The notes under the pieces were generated by a model. The model worked only from the letters and a program-made list of their open reading frames with translations, had not been told where the DNA came from and did not search any database. Positions 10,774-20,600 of a stretch of DNA of 64,000 bases are shown here, piece by piece. Source of the stretch: Schaalia odontolytica (GTDB taxonomy: Bacteria > Actinomycetota > Actinomycetes > Actinomycetales > Actinomycetaceae). The first letter of the stretch is position 1. Each line of letters starts with the position of its first letter. The stretch covers positions 434,001 to 498,000 of the forward strand of contig NZ_CP133472.1 of assembly GCF_031191545.1 (NCBI RefSeq), given 5' to 3'. Made by a program: the position numbers and the translations under genes.

Positions 10774-12005
10774 CTAGCCCGATTCCCGGTCCCTCGTCCG
10801 ACGGCGTGCCACAGCCCGGGTCCTCGCCCCAGGGCGCGCCCCAGCCAGTCCCGGCACCCACGGCCGCCCCGGGCGGTTACGCGCCTCAGCCAGAGGCGCC
10901 GACGCAGGGTGCCCCGGCCTCGTACGCACCGAACACACCCCCGTTGCAGGCCGCGCCGCCTCAGGAAGGGGCACCCCAGGCAGTGCCGCAGCAGTCCTCC
11001 TCCTACTCGGCCCCCACAGGCGAAGGATGGACCGGCCGCTCGCTGAGCGAAGATGAACGACGCACGCAGGAGTCTCTCCTGGCACTCAAGGCGGAGATCG
11101 GCAAAGCAGTCGTCGGCCAGGAAGGCGCGATTACCGGCCTGATCGTCGCCCTCGTCGCCGGCGGTCACGCCCTGCTAGAGGGCGTCCCGGGCGTGGCCAA
11201 GACGCTGCTCGTGCGCACCCTGGCGCGCGCGCTCGACATCGACATGGCACGTATCCAGTTCACGCCCGACCTCATGCCCGCGGACATCACGGGCTCTATG
11301 GTCTGGGACGCTGGACACTCCGAGTTCGTGTTCCGTGAGGGCCCGGTGTTCACGAACCTGCTGCTCGCCGACGAAATCAACCGCACGCCACCCAAGACCC
11401 AGTCCGCACTGCTGGAGTCGATGGAGGAACACACCGTCTCAATCGACGGAGCAACGCGCGCACTGCCGAATCCCTTCATGGTGATCGCTACCCAGAACCC
11501 GGTCGAGTATGAGGGCACCTACCCCCTTCCCGAGGCGCAGCTGGATCGTTTCCTCCTCAAGCTCGAGCTGCCCCTGCCGTCGCGAGAGGCCGAGATCGAC
11601 ATCATCGCCCGCCACCAGGCAGGATTCAACCCGATGTCTCTGGCCGAGGCTGGCATCCAACCCGTGGCGGGTGCCGCCGACATCCAGGCCGCTCACGAGG
11701 CAGCATCCCGCATCGAGGTCGCCCCCGCCGTCATGGCATACCTCGTGGACCTGTGCCGTGCCACGCGTACGTCCGCAGCCGTGCGCCTGGGGGTGTCACC
11801 GCGTGGCGCCACCGCTCTGCTGCGCACCTCGCGCGTGTGGGCGTTCCTGCAGGGGCGCGGCTTCGTCACCCCCGACGACGTCAAGACGATGGCCCCCGTG
11901 ACCCTCGCGCACCGACTGGGCCTGCGCGCCGAGGCCAACCTGGAGGGCGTCAGTACGACCGATGTCATCACGGGGGTCCTCGCTGCCACTCCCGTCCCCC
12001 GCTGA
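10770..12005 (+). CDS. MoxR family AAA+ ATPase
   Basis: The 411-residue protein starts with an ~85-residue Pro/Gln/Ala-rich, probably disordered, N-terminal extension. The AAA+ MoxR core follows, with Walker A GVPGVAKT at 138-145, Walker B LLLADEINR near 197-205, sensor-1 VIATQNP and a lid domain to the end. MoxR ATPases act as chaperones for metal or cofactor insertion and complex assembly, usually with a VWA or DUF58 partner. Such a partner is encoded next. The start overlaps the DUF4350 stop (ATGA). The extension is longer than typical and resembles the Pro-rich tail of the first gene in the run. Confidence 0.92.
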   Translation: MTSPIPGPSSDGVPQPGSSPQGAPQPVPAPTAAPGGYAPQPEAPTQGAPASYAPNTPPLQAAPPQEGAPQAVPQQSSSYSAPTGEGWTGRSLSEDERRTQESLLALKAEIGKAVVGQEGAITGLIVALVAGGHALLEGVPGVAKTLLVRTLARALDIDMARIQFTPDLMPADITGSMVWDAGHSEFVFREGPVFTNLLLADEINRTPPKTQSALLESMEEHTVSIDGATRALPNPFMVIATQNPVEYEGTYPLPEAQLDRFLLKLELPLPSREAEIDIIARHQAGFNPMSLAEAGIQPVAGAADIQAAHEAASRIEVAPAVMAYLVDLCRATRTSAAVRLGVSPRGATALLRTSRVWAFLQGRGFVTPDDVKTMAPVTLAHRLGLRAEANLEGVSTTDVITGVLAATPVPR

Positions 12006-12013
12006 GGCTACCC

Positions 12014-13345
12014 GTGGCATTTTCCGCGCGCAGCGCGCTCCTCGTCCTGGTGGGCCTCTTCCCGCTCGTCTTCGCCCCGTCTCGCGGTTTCGCATGGATG
12101 TGGTTCGGCATCATCGTGCTCGTGTGTCTGCTGGATACTGTGGCCGCACCCTCGCCGCGCACCCTGCGCATGAGCCGCGAGGTGAGCGGCCCGATCCGCG
12201 CTGATCAAACCGCCGAGGCGTCCCTACGCCTGACGAACACGACGGCGCGCCAGATGGTCCTGGATGTGCGCGACGCCTGGCCGCCTTCACTGAGCCCATC
12301 GCCGCCCCGCCAGCGCGTGCGAGTGCGTCCACGATCCGCCGTGAAGATCACGACGCTCCTGTCCCCCAACCGGCGAGGGACCCGCCACGCGGACGTCGTG
12401 ACGATCCGGTCCTGGGGCCCCCTGCACCTGGGGGCCCGTCAGGTGTCGCTTTCCGCACCGCTGAGCCTGTCGGTGCTGCCGGAGTTTAAGGCGCGGGTCC
12501 TCTTACCCTCGCGTCTGGCTCGCCTGCATGAGCTTGAAGGGACGACGCCGACAACGCTGCGCGGAGCTGGCACCGAGTTTGACTCGCTGCGAACCTACGT
12601 CGTGGGTGATGACCCTCGCGATATCGACTGGCGCGCCTCCGCTCGTTCGACCGAGTTGATGGTGCGCCAGTGGCGCCCCGAACGGGACCGTCACGTTGTC
12701 ATCGTCGTGGACTGCGGTCGCGCCTCCTCCGCGCTGCTCGGAGCCCCCGAACACGAGGAGGTCGACTCGATCGCACTGGGCCGCGCCCCCCGCTTGGATT
12801 CCTCCATCGAAACCACCCTGCTCCTGGCGGCGCTGGCCGACCGTGCGGGCGACAAGGTTCACGTCGTGGCCGTCGATTCACGCGTGCGAGCTCGCGTCTC
12901 CGGTATACGCGGTGCCAAGATCATCGAGACGCTCGCGCAGGCTTTCATGGACTTGAACCCGCGCCTGGATGTCACCGACTGGTCGCGGGCAGCGGACGCG
13001 GTCGAGGAGACCGTGCGTCACTCGGCATTCGTCGTCGTCGCCACGAAGATTCCGCCCGCCGGACTGGAAACTGAATTCACCGATGCGCTGGCACGACTCA
13101 CTCATCGTCACACGGTGCTCGTGGCCTCGGCGACCGACCCCGACGAGATTCGCGCCCGCAACGGACGCGAGGACGCGGAATCGGTGTTCCTCGCGGCCTC
13201 GGCCGCTCTCGCCGAACGTTCCGACGCTGCCGGCGCTGCCGACGTGCGCCTCGCCGGTGCCCTGACCCTGCAAGCCTCGGCCGGGCTGCTGCCCGCACGT
13301 ACGGCCGATCGCTACATCGAATTGAAGAAGAGCGGACGCCTGTAG
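12014..13345 (+). CDS. DUF58 domain-containing protein (MoxR partner)
   Basis: The 443-residue protein has two N-terminal membrane segments (about residues 3-18 and 22-40). A beta-rich region follows, then the DUF58 signature around 195-225 (GTEFDSLRTYVVGDDPRDIDWRAS shape, ending in RQWRPERDRHV). A VWA-like C-terminal half comes after (VVIVVDCGRASS as a MIDAS-like DxxR/S). The start is GTG at 12014, eight bases past the MoxR stop with GAGG upstream. The frame extends far upstream inside moxR, which I treat as shadow. The MoxR-DUF58 pair is a widespread module of uncertain substrate. Confidence 0.88.
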   Translation: MAFSARSALLVLVGLFPLVFAPSRGFAWMWFGIIVLVCLLDTVAAPSPRTLRMSREVSGPIRADQTAEASLRLTNTTARQMVLDVRDAWPPSLSPSPPRQRVRVRPRSAVKITTLLSPNRRGTRHADVVTIRSWGPLHLGARQVSLSAPLSLSVLPEFKARVLLPSRLARLHELEGTTPTTLRGAGTEFDSLRTYVVGDDPRDIDWRASARSTELMVRQWRPERDRHVVIVVDCGRASSALLGAPEHEEVDSIALGRAPRLDSSIETTLLLAALADRAGDKVHVVAVDSRVRARVSGIRGAKIIETLAQAFMDLNPRLDVTDWSRAADAVEETVRHSAFVVVATKIPPAGLETEFTDALARLTHRHTVLVASATDPDEIRARNGREDAESVFLAASAALAERSDAAGAADVRLAGALTLQASAGLLPARTADRYIELKKSGRL

Positions 13346-13355
13346 CGCCGGGGAG

Positions 13356-14348
13356 TTAGCCCGCGACGGGCTGATAGTAGCCCGCGTCGATACCGACGTC
13401 GGCGTTGCTACCCGCGAGGTGTGCCCTGCGGCCAAGGATGAGCGTGTACGCCCACACGGCTGATGTCATGACGATCCCCAACGTGATCTTGACGGCGTCG
13501 GGCAGCTCGGAGGGAGTCACGAAACCTTCCAGGACACCGGATCCCGCGAGCAGGATCGCGCAGCCCACGGCCACCGTCACGGAGCTGCGCGCAGCCACAC
13601 CCACCGCCTGGAAGCGCGTCGATGGGCCGGGCACGAGGAGCGCCCAGAAGACCCTCAATCCTGCCGCGACCGAGATGAAGATAGCTGTCAGTTCGGGCAG
13701 ACCGTGCGGCAGGATGAAACGGAAGAAGTGCCAGGGACCGGCATAGACGAAGACGATAGCGCCAGCCATGCCAACGCTCGTTGCGTTACCCCACAGGATC
13801 CTCAGCGGATACACACCGGTGATGCCCGTGAGGACTCCCTGAAGAGCAATCCACGCGTTGTTCGCCCACACGGACAGGCCGAACTCCGCGTTGGTGTCTT
13901 GGTGGTAGTACTCGACGAAGTCGCTCTGGGCGTATCGACGCAGCTGCTCGGGGGTCCCCAGCTGATTCATCGCATCCGGGGTGGTGATCAGGTAGTGGGC
14001 CTCAAGAACACCAATGACGATGAACACGAGCATAACGCCGACCGTCACCCATCGGATCTGATAGAGAGAGTACGGCAGTGACACCTTGAAGAAGCGCGCG
14101 ATGACGGCCCCGCTGATCCCTCCAGTCCCCGCCAGACGCCCACGAGCCGCGGACAGGATACGCGAGAGCTCCGCGATGACATCGGGGTCGGGGCTATTCG
14201 TCCGAACACGGGCCATGTCCGTTGCGGCTGAGCGGTAGAGGCGATCGAGCTCGTCGATCTGCTCACCCGTCAGAGAGCGGGCACGCGTCAACTCCTCGAG
14301 GCGTTTCCACTCCGTTTTTCCGCTCACCCGCAGCACATCGATGTCCAT
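13356..14348 (-). CDS. Stage II sporulation M family membrane protein
   Basis: The 330-residue protein has a soluble helical N-terminus (1-90) and about six or seven membrane segments, with the SpoIIM/DUF95 pattern (YPLRILWGNATSVGMAGAI, FFRFILPHGLPEL). Actinomycetes of this type do not sporulate, so the name marks the family only. In actinobacteria such genes commonly lie beside RDD, DUF58 and MoxR genes. It converges on the DUF58 gene with a 10-bp gap. It diverges from the RDD gene with only 18 bp between start codons. Role unknown; envelope-related by context. Confidence 0.86.
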   Translation of the reverse strand: MDIDVLRVSGKTEWKRLEELTRARSLTGEQIDELDRLYRSAATDMARVRTNSPDPDVIAELSRILSAARGRLAGTGGISGAVIARFFKVSLPYSLYQIRWVTVGVMLVFIVIGVLEAHYLITTPDAMNQLGTPEQLRRYAQSDFVEYYHQDTNAEFGLSVWANNAWIALQGVLTGITGVYPLRILWGNATSVGMAGAIVFVYAGPWHFFRFILPHGLPELTAIFISVAAGLRVFWALLVPGPSTRFQAVGVAARSSVTVAVGCAILLAGSGVLEGFVTPSELPDAVKITLGIVMTSAVWAYTLILGRRAHLAGSNADVGIDAGYYQPVAG

Positions 14349-14366
14349 TGGACTAGCGTGTCATAC

Positions 14367-15200
14367 ATGAGCGCGCAACGCAGTCAATCACGCGTCATTC
14401 AAGACGACTACGTCCGTACGGGTGAGGCCGTCTCCCTCGACATGTCTCCGGCCTCCCCTCCCGAACGTTTCGCCGCCGCAATCATGGATGGGATCACCTA
14501 CCTCGGGGCAGGCTTCCTCATTATTCTCTCTGCCTCACGCACGTTGTCGGTTACTTCTGAGTCGCTCATGCGCGTATTCACCGTCGGCCTCATCTCATCA
14601 ATCATGTTCTTCATCCCCTTCATCGTCGAGGTGTCCACAGGAGGTCGATCCCTGGGCAAATGGGCCATGAACCTGCGAGTCGTGCGCGACGACGGAGGCG
14701 CAATCACCGCCAGGCACAGCGCTGTACGCGTCGGCGTGGGAATCCTGGAGAACTGGATGGTGTCGGGCGGACTCGCATTTATCACCGAACTCGTCAACAA
14801 GAAGGGCAAGCGCCTGGGCGATCTCGCGGCGGGCACGATGGTGTGTTCGCAGGGGGCTTCTGTCTTCTATCCTCCCCTGGTGATGCCCCCGGGGCTCGAA
14901 GAGTGGGGACGCACGGCGACGATTCTGCCCCTCGACGACTCCCTCGCCGCCGAGGCACGAGCCTTCCTGGGAGCGAACCGCTCCATTGCTCCAAAGCTAC
15001 GCGGGGAGGTCGCCCTATCTCTCGCCGATCGACTCATCAAGCGCGTTCAGACGCCCCTGCCGCCGGGACTGCACCCGGAGATCGTGATTGCGGCCATTCT
15101 CGTCGCTCGCCGTGATCGCGAGTGGGAGCGTGAACGTGAGCGCCGAGAACGCGGCAAGGCGAGGTTCCACGAGGCGACTCAGGCGCGCTTCGGGCTGTAG
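14367..15200 (+). CDS. RDD family membrane protein
   Basis: The 277-residue protein carries an RDD domain (about residues 30-165). It has membrane segments near 37-60 and 75-97, then GRSLGKWAMNLRVVRDDGG and KGKRLGDLAAGTMV, typical RDD motifs. A charged cytoplasmic tail rich in Arg/Glu ends the protein. I chose the ATG at 14367; an in-frame GTG at 14358 is the alternative. Neither has a Shine-Dalgarno. A TAGCGT hexamer sits seven bases before the ATG, compatible with a leaderless transcript. RDD proteins include transporters, but this one's function is unknown. Confidence 0.85.
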   Translation: MSAQRSQSRVIQDDYVRTGEAVSLDMSPASPPERFAAAIMDGITYLGAGFLIILSASRTLSVTSESLMRVFTVGLISSIMFFIPFIVEVSTGGRSLGKWAMNLRVVRDDGGAITARHSAVRVGVGILENWMVSGGLAFITELVNKKGKRLGDLAAGTMVCSQGASVFYPPLVMPPGLEEWGRTATILPLDDSLAAEARAFLGANRSIAPKLRGEVALSLADRLIKRVQTPLPPGLHPEIVIAAILVARRDREWERERERRERGKARFHEATQARFGL

Positions 15201-15203
15201 TTT

Positions 15204-15695
15204 CTAGTCCTCGTCGCTCTTCTCAGAACCGTCAACCACCGTGAATTGCGCGCGCCTGCGCGCGTACGGGCTCGACGGGTCCAAGGGGCTGGAGGTATCG
15301 GGGGTTCCAACGGAGCGAGCGGCACCGAAAGGCCCCACCTGGGGCCGACGCGATGCGGGTGCCGGAGCTGGCTCGCCCTGCGCTTCCTGGGCGACACGGC
15401 GGACGGCATCAACGAGAGCCGCCAGGTCGTCACCGGAGGGTGGTGCCGGCTCAAAATTTGTCGCCAGACGAACGACCTGCCATCCCAGCGGCGCAGTCAG
15501 ATTCTGTGCGTGTTCCTCACACAGGTCGTACGAATTAGGGTCGGCAACGGTCGCAAGGGGGCCGACGACGACCGTCGAGTCGCGGTAGTCGTAGGTCAGG
15601 GTGGCGACGGCGGCCGTCGAACAGCCGGGCTTCGAGCAGTGGCGTTGGGCAATCACGTCCCTAAGAGTACGACACTCTGTGCCCGTATGGCCCAC
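15204..15695 (-). CDS. DUF3499 family protein
   Basis: Up to 163 residues. The conserved actinobacterial DUF3499 core is clear: RHCSKPGCSTAAVATLTYDY, SYDLCEEHAQNLTAPLGW and a downstream VVRL. Two Cys-x4-Cys-like positions plus the LCEEH motif suggest a small metal-binding fold. The C-terminal half is low-complexity. The start could be GTG at 15695 or GTG at 15656; the family usually begins just before the R-C-S motif, which favours 15656. It converges on the RDD gene, with three bases between stops. Its biochemical role is unknown. Confidence 0.85.
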   Translation of the reverse strand: MGHTGTECRTLRDVIAQRHCSKPGCSTAAVATLTYDYRDSTVVVGPLATVADPNSYDLCEEHAQNLTAPLGWQVVRLATNFEPAPPSGDDLAALVDAVRRVAQEAQGEPAPAPASRRPQVGPFGAARSVGTPDTSSPLDPSSPYARRRAQFTVVDGSEKSDED

Positions 15696-15725
15696 TCCAG
15701 CGCATCATGCGCCTACCCTGAGGAG

Positions 15726-16148
15726 GTGTTTCCCACGCGCCGCCACATCTCGAGCCGCAACCGCCACGGTCGCGGTCCTCGTGGTCCCCTCTTTTTCCCG
15801 GGAACGCCGGCTTGGAGGACACGACGAGAGGACTTCGATCTGATGGTGAGTGAGCTCGTCTCCGAGCTCATTCGCCAGTGGTCTCAGGTGTCCACGATCG
15901 AGTTTGCCGTCGAGGACGTTCCGCCCTCCGATCCGGCTCCGTGGGAGTCACACAGCGTCGTTGTCGCACGCATTTTCCCCGCCGATCGGCGCAGAGGGCT
16001 ACGGGATCGAATCGTGGTGTACCGACTGCCGATCACCCTGCGGTGCGCACCCGAGGAGGTCGCGCTGATGACGCGAAGGGTCCTCGTCGAGAGGATCAGT
16101 CATGTCCTGGCACTCCCGCCGGACGAGATCGACGACGCGATGCGCTGA
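15726..16148 (+). CDS. Metallopeptidase-family (zincin-like) protein, motif degenerate
   Basis: About 140 residues. The RNRHGRGPRGPLFFPGTPAW opening, FAVEDVPPSDP and IVVYRLPITLR match the actinobacterial 'metallopeptidase family' neighbours of DUF3499. The C-terminal helix, where zincins have HExxH, reads LVERISHVLALPPDEID. The first His and the catalytic Glu of HExxH are absent, so peptidase activity is doubtful. The start is uncertain: GTG at 15726 precedes the conserved region, and ATG at 15687 is also in frame but overlaps the divergent DUF3499 gene. No clear Shine-Dalgarno is present. Confidence 0.78.
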   Translation: MFPTRRHISSRNRHGRGPRGPLFFPGTPAWRTRREDFDLMVSELVSELIRQWSQVSTIEFAVEDVPPSDPAPWESHSVVVARIFPADRRRGLRDRIVVYRLPITLRCAPEEVALMTRRVLVERISHVLALPPDEIDDAMR

Positions 16149-16156
16149 ATCAGCCG

Positions 16157-17686
16157 TTAGTTGACCGTGCGGATGGAGCCGGTGACGGCACTGATGCCTT
16201 CGGTGCCGACGTTCCAGGTGGTGCTCATGCGCCCCACCGCCGTGTCGGCCGAGATGACCAGGGCAGCCTGAATGGGAGTGTCTGCGCTGATCTGGCTCGC
16301 GGAATCGGGGAGGCTCACCAGGGTCGGGACGCCCGGGGCGACGTAGATCGTTCGCCCGCCCACGCGCACAGCGACGGCGCCCGGGGTCGAGGCTAAGGTT
16401 CCGCTCGACTGCCCTTCTTGGGAGGTACCGGACTGGGAGGTACCGGGCGAGGGCGAGGCCCAGATGTCGGGGGTCGCGGTTGGCCCAGGCTGAGCCGATT
16501 GAGCAGCGTCCTCCTGACCTGCGGCCGCGGCAGCATCAGCGGGCGCATACAGCAGGAGGCTCGCCGACGCGGCGTTCACCCCGGAGTCGGTGGCGAGCGA
16601 TGTCGCTCGAATGGGGGTCGACGAGAGCACGGAGGTGGTCATCGCGCTCAGCTGGCTGGCCCCCGGGATCGTGGCGTCGGTGAGGGCCGTCGCCGGGCTT
16701 GCGTTGGACCGCATGATCCACGCGCTGGCACGCTGAACCCACGGAGCCCCCAGCGTGATCGTTGTCGTCTGGGCGACGACCTCCCGATCGGAGGTGACGA
16801 TCAGCGCGATTGGCAAGGAGTCGCTCGATGCGCCGTCCAGAGGCATGTCGAGGGTGGTTCCCTCGGCGACGGTCGCCTGGCCGCCGGGGAGCGGGTGCAC
16901 GCCGGTCGAGTCGGCGACAGATACACTCACGTGTGCCTCGCCCGAGGGAGAGACCATACGCAGGAGAGAGGTGCCCTTGGGGTCGATACCGAGGATCGTC
17001 TGCGAGGTGGCGGGCACGACCGCGGAGGCGAGCGTAGCGCCCTGGGGCACCTCGCCGTTCATGAGCGAGGCTTGCACCCAGGCGGCAACCCCTCCCCCGT
17101 CAGCGCGCACATGCACTGCGAGGGCGTTCTCGTCGGGGAACCATCCCGCAAGAAGAACCGACACGGAGGAGGTCGCGGGGACTGTGACCTGGCGCGATGC
17201 GGCGTTGAGGGGCCCGGAAGCGCCGTAGCCGTCGATGCTCACAACCGAGGCCGTGGGGCCGGGGTTGGACAGCATGAGGGCCATGTCGGCACCGGAGATC
17301 GTCGCTCCGGTCGCGATCCACTGGGAGGTGCGCGGCACCGCGCATCCGACGGCGCTGAGACCGGCGAGTTCGCCTCCCCCCTGGCCGACGAGGGTCAGGG
17401 CAGTGGGGATGGTGCCGCCGTTGCCCGTTACGGATGCGGGTGCCGGGCTGGTCGGGGCCGATGTCAGCGAGGTCCAGGCAGTTCCGGGCGCAACGTTGGT
17501 CGTCTCGAAGGGGTCGATGATTCCCGCGGGGCATGCGAGGCGCACCTGCGACGGGTGGGCACTCTGCGCCGTCCCGTCAACCGTGCTTGGCGACGCGCCA
17601 AGCCACATGGATCCGCCAGCCATAACAGCCACGGCGATCCCCGCGCCCGCAAGCGTCGTCAGGGGACTGATGCGAGGCTTTGTCAT
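16157..17686 (-). CDS. DUF5719 family exported/membrane-anchored protein
   Basis: The 509-residue protein has a signal anchor at residues 8-32 (PLTTLAGAGIAVAVMAGG...). A long extracytoplasmic Ser/Thr/Ala/Gly-rich beta-type region follows, with no recognised catalytic motif. A low-complexity linker of Ser/Gln/Gly lies near residues 395-440. The ATG at 17686 overlaps the stop of the upstream glycosyltransferase (ATGA), and GGAGG lies nearby. The GT2-DUF5719 pair with DUF3499 and WhiB is a conserved actinobacterial block. A role in envelope glycan assembly is inferred from context only. Confidence 0.84.
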   Translation of the reverse strand: MTKPRISPLTTLAGAGIAVAVMAGGSMWLGASPSTVDGTAQSAHPSQVRLACPAGIIDPFETTNVAPGTAWTSLTSAPTSPAPASVTGNGGTIPTALTLVGQGGGELAGLSAVGCAVPRTSQWIATGATISGADMALMLSNPGPTASVVSIDGYGASGPLNAASRQVTVPATSSVSVLLAGWFPDENALAVHVRADGGGVAAWVQASLMNGEVPQGATLASAVVPATSQTILGIDPKGTSLLRMVSPSGEAHVSVSVADSTGVHPLPGGQATVAEGTTLDMPLDGASSDSLPIALIVTSDREVVAQTTTITLGAPWVQRASAWIMRSNASPATALTDATIPGASQLSAMTTSVLSSTPIRATSLATDSGVNAASASLLLYAPADAAAAAGQEDAAQSAQPGPTATPDIWASPSPGTSQSGTSQEGQSSGTLASTPGAVAVRVGGRTIYVAPGVPTLVSLPDSASQISADTPIQAALVISADTAVGRMSTTWNVGTEGISAVTGSIRTVN

Positions 17687-20600
17687 CTCTTCCTCCACGC
17701 GGATAGTGCGCTGGCACAGGCAACGATCAGACATGCGCCCGCGGCGATCCGCCACGGAATGACCCACCACGCGTCGTAGGTGACGGTCAGGTGCCCCGAG
17801 GTGGGCATGTCAAAGGCCTGGGACCAGCCGTCGCCGGAAGCAACGGGAGTCAGTGCGACCCCGTCAACCCACGCATGCCATCCGGAGTCTGCGCGCTCGG
17901 CAAGGACGAGGGTGCCGGAGGCCTGCACGTCCCCGTCGACGCGCAGCTGAGACGATCCAACCGGGGTCGCGATGCCGTTGGGGGATTCGACGCGAACGCG
18001 TGCCGGCGGGAGGCCGCCGGGGCGCACGCGCCAGACGGTACCGGAGTTCGTGTCGCCGACCTTTTCGAGCCCGTCGGCACGGTCGAGTCCGGATGTGAGG
18101 GCCGCGGAACCGCTCGCACCGAGGGGTACGAGGATCGTGTCGACGTCGTGCGCGGCGAGCGTCTGTACGGTCCCGTCGTCGGGGTAGACGACAAGGGTAT
18201 AGGCGGCCTGCGCGAGCGAGGCAGTGGCCGGGTCTTCCAGGGTGCCCGTGGCGGCACCGGAGCGCGCCTGGGCGAGGTTGAGGGCGTGAATGGCGGGGGC
18301 CGAAGTCGTCAGCGAGGGGCCGTTGCCTCGCCACAGCAACGCGTTGACGGTGTCGTTGACGGGATCTCCTTCGAGAACGAGGATACGACCGGCGCGAGGC
18401 GAGCGCTGCGCTTGGGAGGCGACGGCGGAAGCAATGGGCGACGAGAGAGCAGACACCGTCTCGCGCTGCGACATCGTGAAGGTCGGGACCTCGTCGGCGT
18501 CGGAGCGAGAGGCGAAGGCGGAGACGCTGACGGTGGACGCGGCCCCGAGGAGCGCAACGGCGACGAGGCCACCCGAGGCTCGCAACACGAAGGACCTGGA
18601 GGCGTCCCATGCCAGGAGGTCGTCGTCTGCCCTGGAAGTTGCCACGGCGTTCACGCGCGTCGAGAGGATGACCAGGAGCCCGAAGGCAAGGGACAGGGCT
18701 GGTGACGCCCACGCGGAGGCCACCTGGGCACCGGCGATGCCGACACCGATGTGCGAAGCACCCCACGCAATCGCGGAGACGATGAGGGCGCAGGCATAGG
18801 CAACGATAACGGGATGCGAACGCGAGCGGAGGAGAGCAACGGTCGCCAGGACGAGGGCACCGCCACCAACGACGCCGAGAGCGATGGCCTCGAGGGTGCT
18901 CGAGGGGGCGGCAGGCATGCCGAGCAACGCCATCCACGAGGGCGCACGGGTGTAGGCGTGAACGCCGCCGCTCGTAGAAGCCAGCGCGGGCCATGCGGCG
19001 GGGTGGGCAACGATGGAGCCGTAGGTGGGCAGGAGGAGCGTCAGCGCCGGCAGGGCGACGATGAGCCGGCGGCGGGAGCGCCGCGCAAGAGCGATGCCAC
19101 CGACGGGCATCGTCCACGGGGCGCAGCACGACAAGACAACGAGCGCGAGCGCGGCGCATCCCGCGTTGACGCCTCGGGGCTGCAGGGGCGCAGACTCGAT
19201 GCCGGAAGCGCCTGCGACGAGCAGAGGTCGGGGAGCTCCCGCGCAGAATGCGGCGAAGACGGGCAACGCGATATGGGCGAGGGTCCCCGCGAGGACACCG
19301 TGCGTCCCACTGAGCGCAAGTGCGGGCGCGAAGGCCCACGCGAGCGATACGAGGAAACGCAGGCGCAGCGAGGCGCTGAGGGCACGGCTCGGGATCCACG
19401 CGGCCATGGCTGCAAGCGGGCTGGAAGCCACCAGCAGGAAGGTGGCACACGCTCCGGGGGTGATTCCCAAGGGTGCGAACGGTGCACTCAGGAGCGCCAG
19501 CAGAATCGCCAGGGGGTCGGCACCACCCGCATATCCGTCACCGCCGGGCACCCATGCGGACCACGCCGCAGTCCACAGCTCGGTCCAGGTAGCGGGCATC
19601 GACACCCACGCTCCACCAACGAGGCCGGCGGAGGTCCCCCACCACTGAGCCGCGGCGATCAGCGACGTCACGAGGGCGAGGACGAGGCCGACCGAGGCGG
19701 AACGGAGACGGTAGCGCCGCATCGAGGCAACGATGAGGGGGTCAATGCGTTCCCCGTGCTCGTCTTCGTCAACCCTCGCCGGCTCCTTGCGCAGCGAGGC
19801 GGGAGCCGTCTCGAGGGCACGCAGAGCGGAGCGAGGAACGGTCCGGGACCGCGCGGCTCGGGCACGACCGGCGAGGAGGCGTGGGGTTGCGCCGATGAGA
19901 GAGAGGAGTGCGCCGAGCTCGGGAATCGCCAACGATGTCCGTCCCGTGAGGACACGTCCCAGGGCGCGGGCGGGGCTCCACACGAGGAGCCACAGGGCCA
20001 GGAGGGGAAGAAGGACGGATGGAGCGGCCTTGCACCAGTTGTACATCTGGGCGTAGCGCCGCTTACGGAAAGATCCGTCGGTCGCAGCGTCGCCGTCGGC
20101 AAGGCCGTCCGAGACGTCACCCGTCGGCTCATAGTGCTCGGTGTCGTCAGCAGCCGCAAGGCCGGAGTACAGGGAGACGCGCGCATGACGCACGCGGGCC
20201 TTGGGCGCCACGATGACTCGGTACCCTGCCAAGTGAAGCCTGCGCCCCAGATCAAGTCCGTCTCCGAAGGGGCCGAGTGCGGTGTCGAATCCTCCGACGG
20301 CCTCATAGGCCTCGGCGCTGATGAACAGGCCCGCGGTTCCGACGCCGAGAACGTCACTCGTGCCGTCGTACTGCCCCTGGTCGATATCGTCGTCACCGAC
20401 GCGCTCGAGGCGTCGGGCGCTCGCCGTTGCGAAGATACCCAGTTCGAGGAGGCGCGTTCCATCCCAGCTGATCTGCTTGACACCGACGGCACCGACGGTC
20501 TTTCCGACGGTGGCGGCCCGGATCAGTTCGCCGAGACACTCGGGCTCGGGGGCGCTGTCATCGTGCAGGATCCACCACCACTGCTCCGAGGAGAAAGCGG

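Noticed and set aside
11753-12013. Extra 87 codons upstream of the DUF58 protein
   Set aside because: They lie inside moxR in another frame and lack family features; the membrane segment begins right after GTG 12014.
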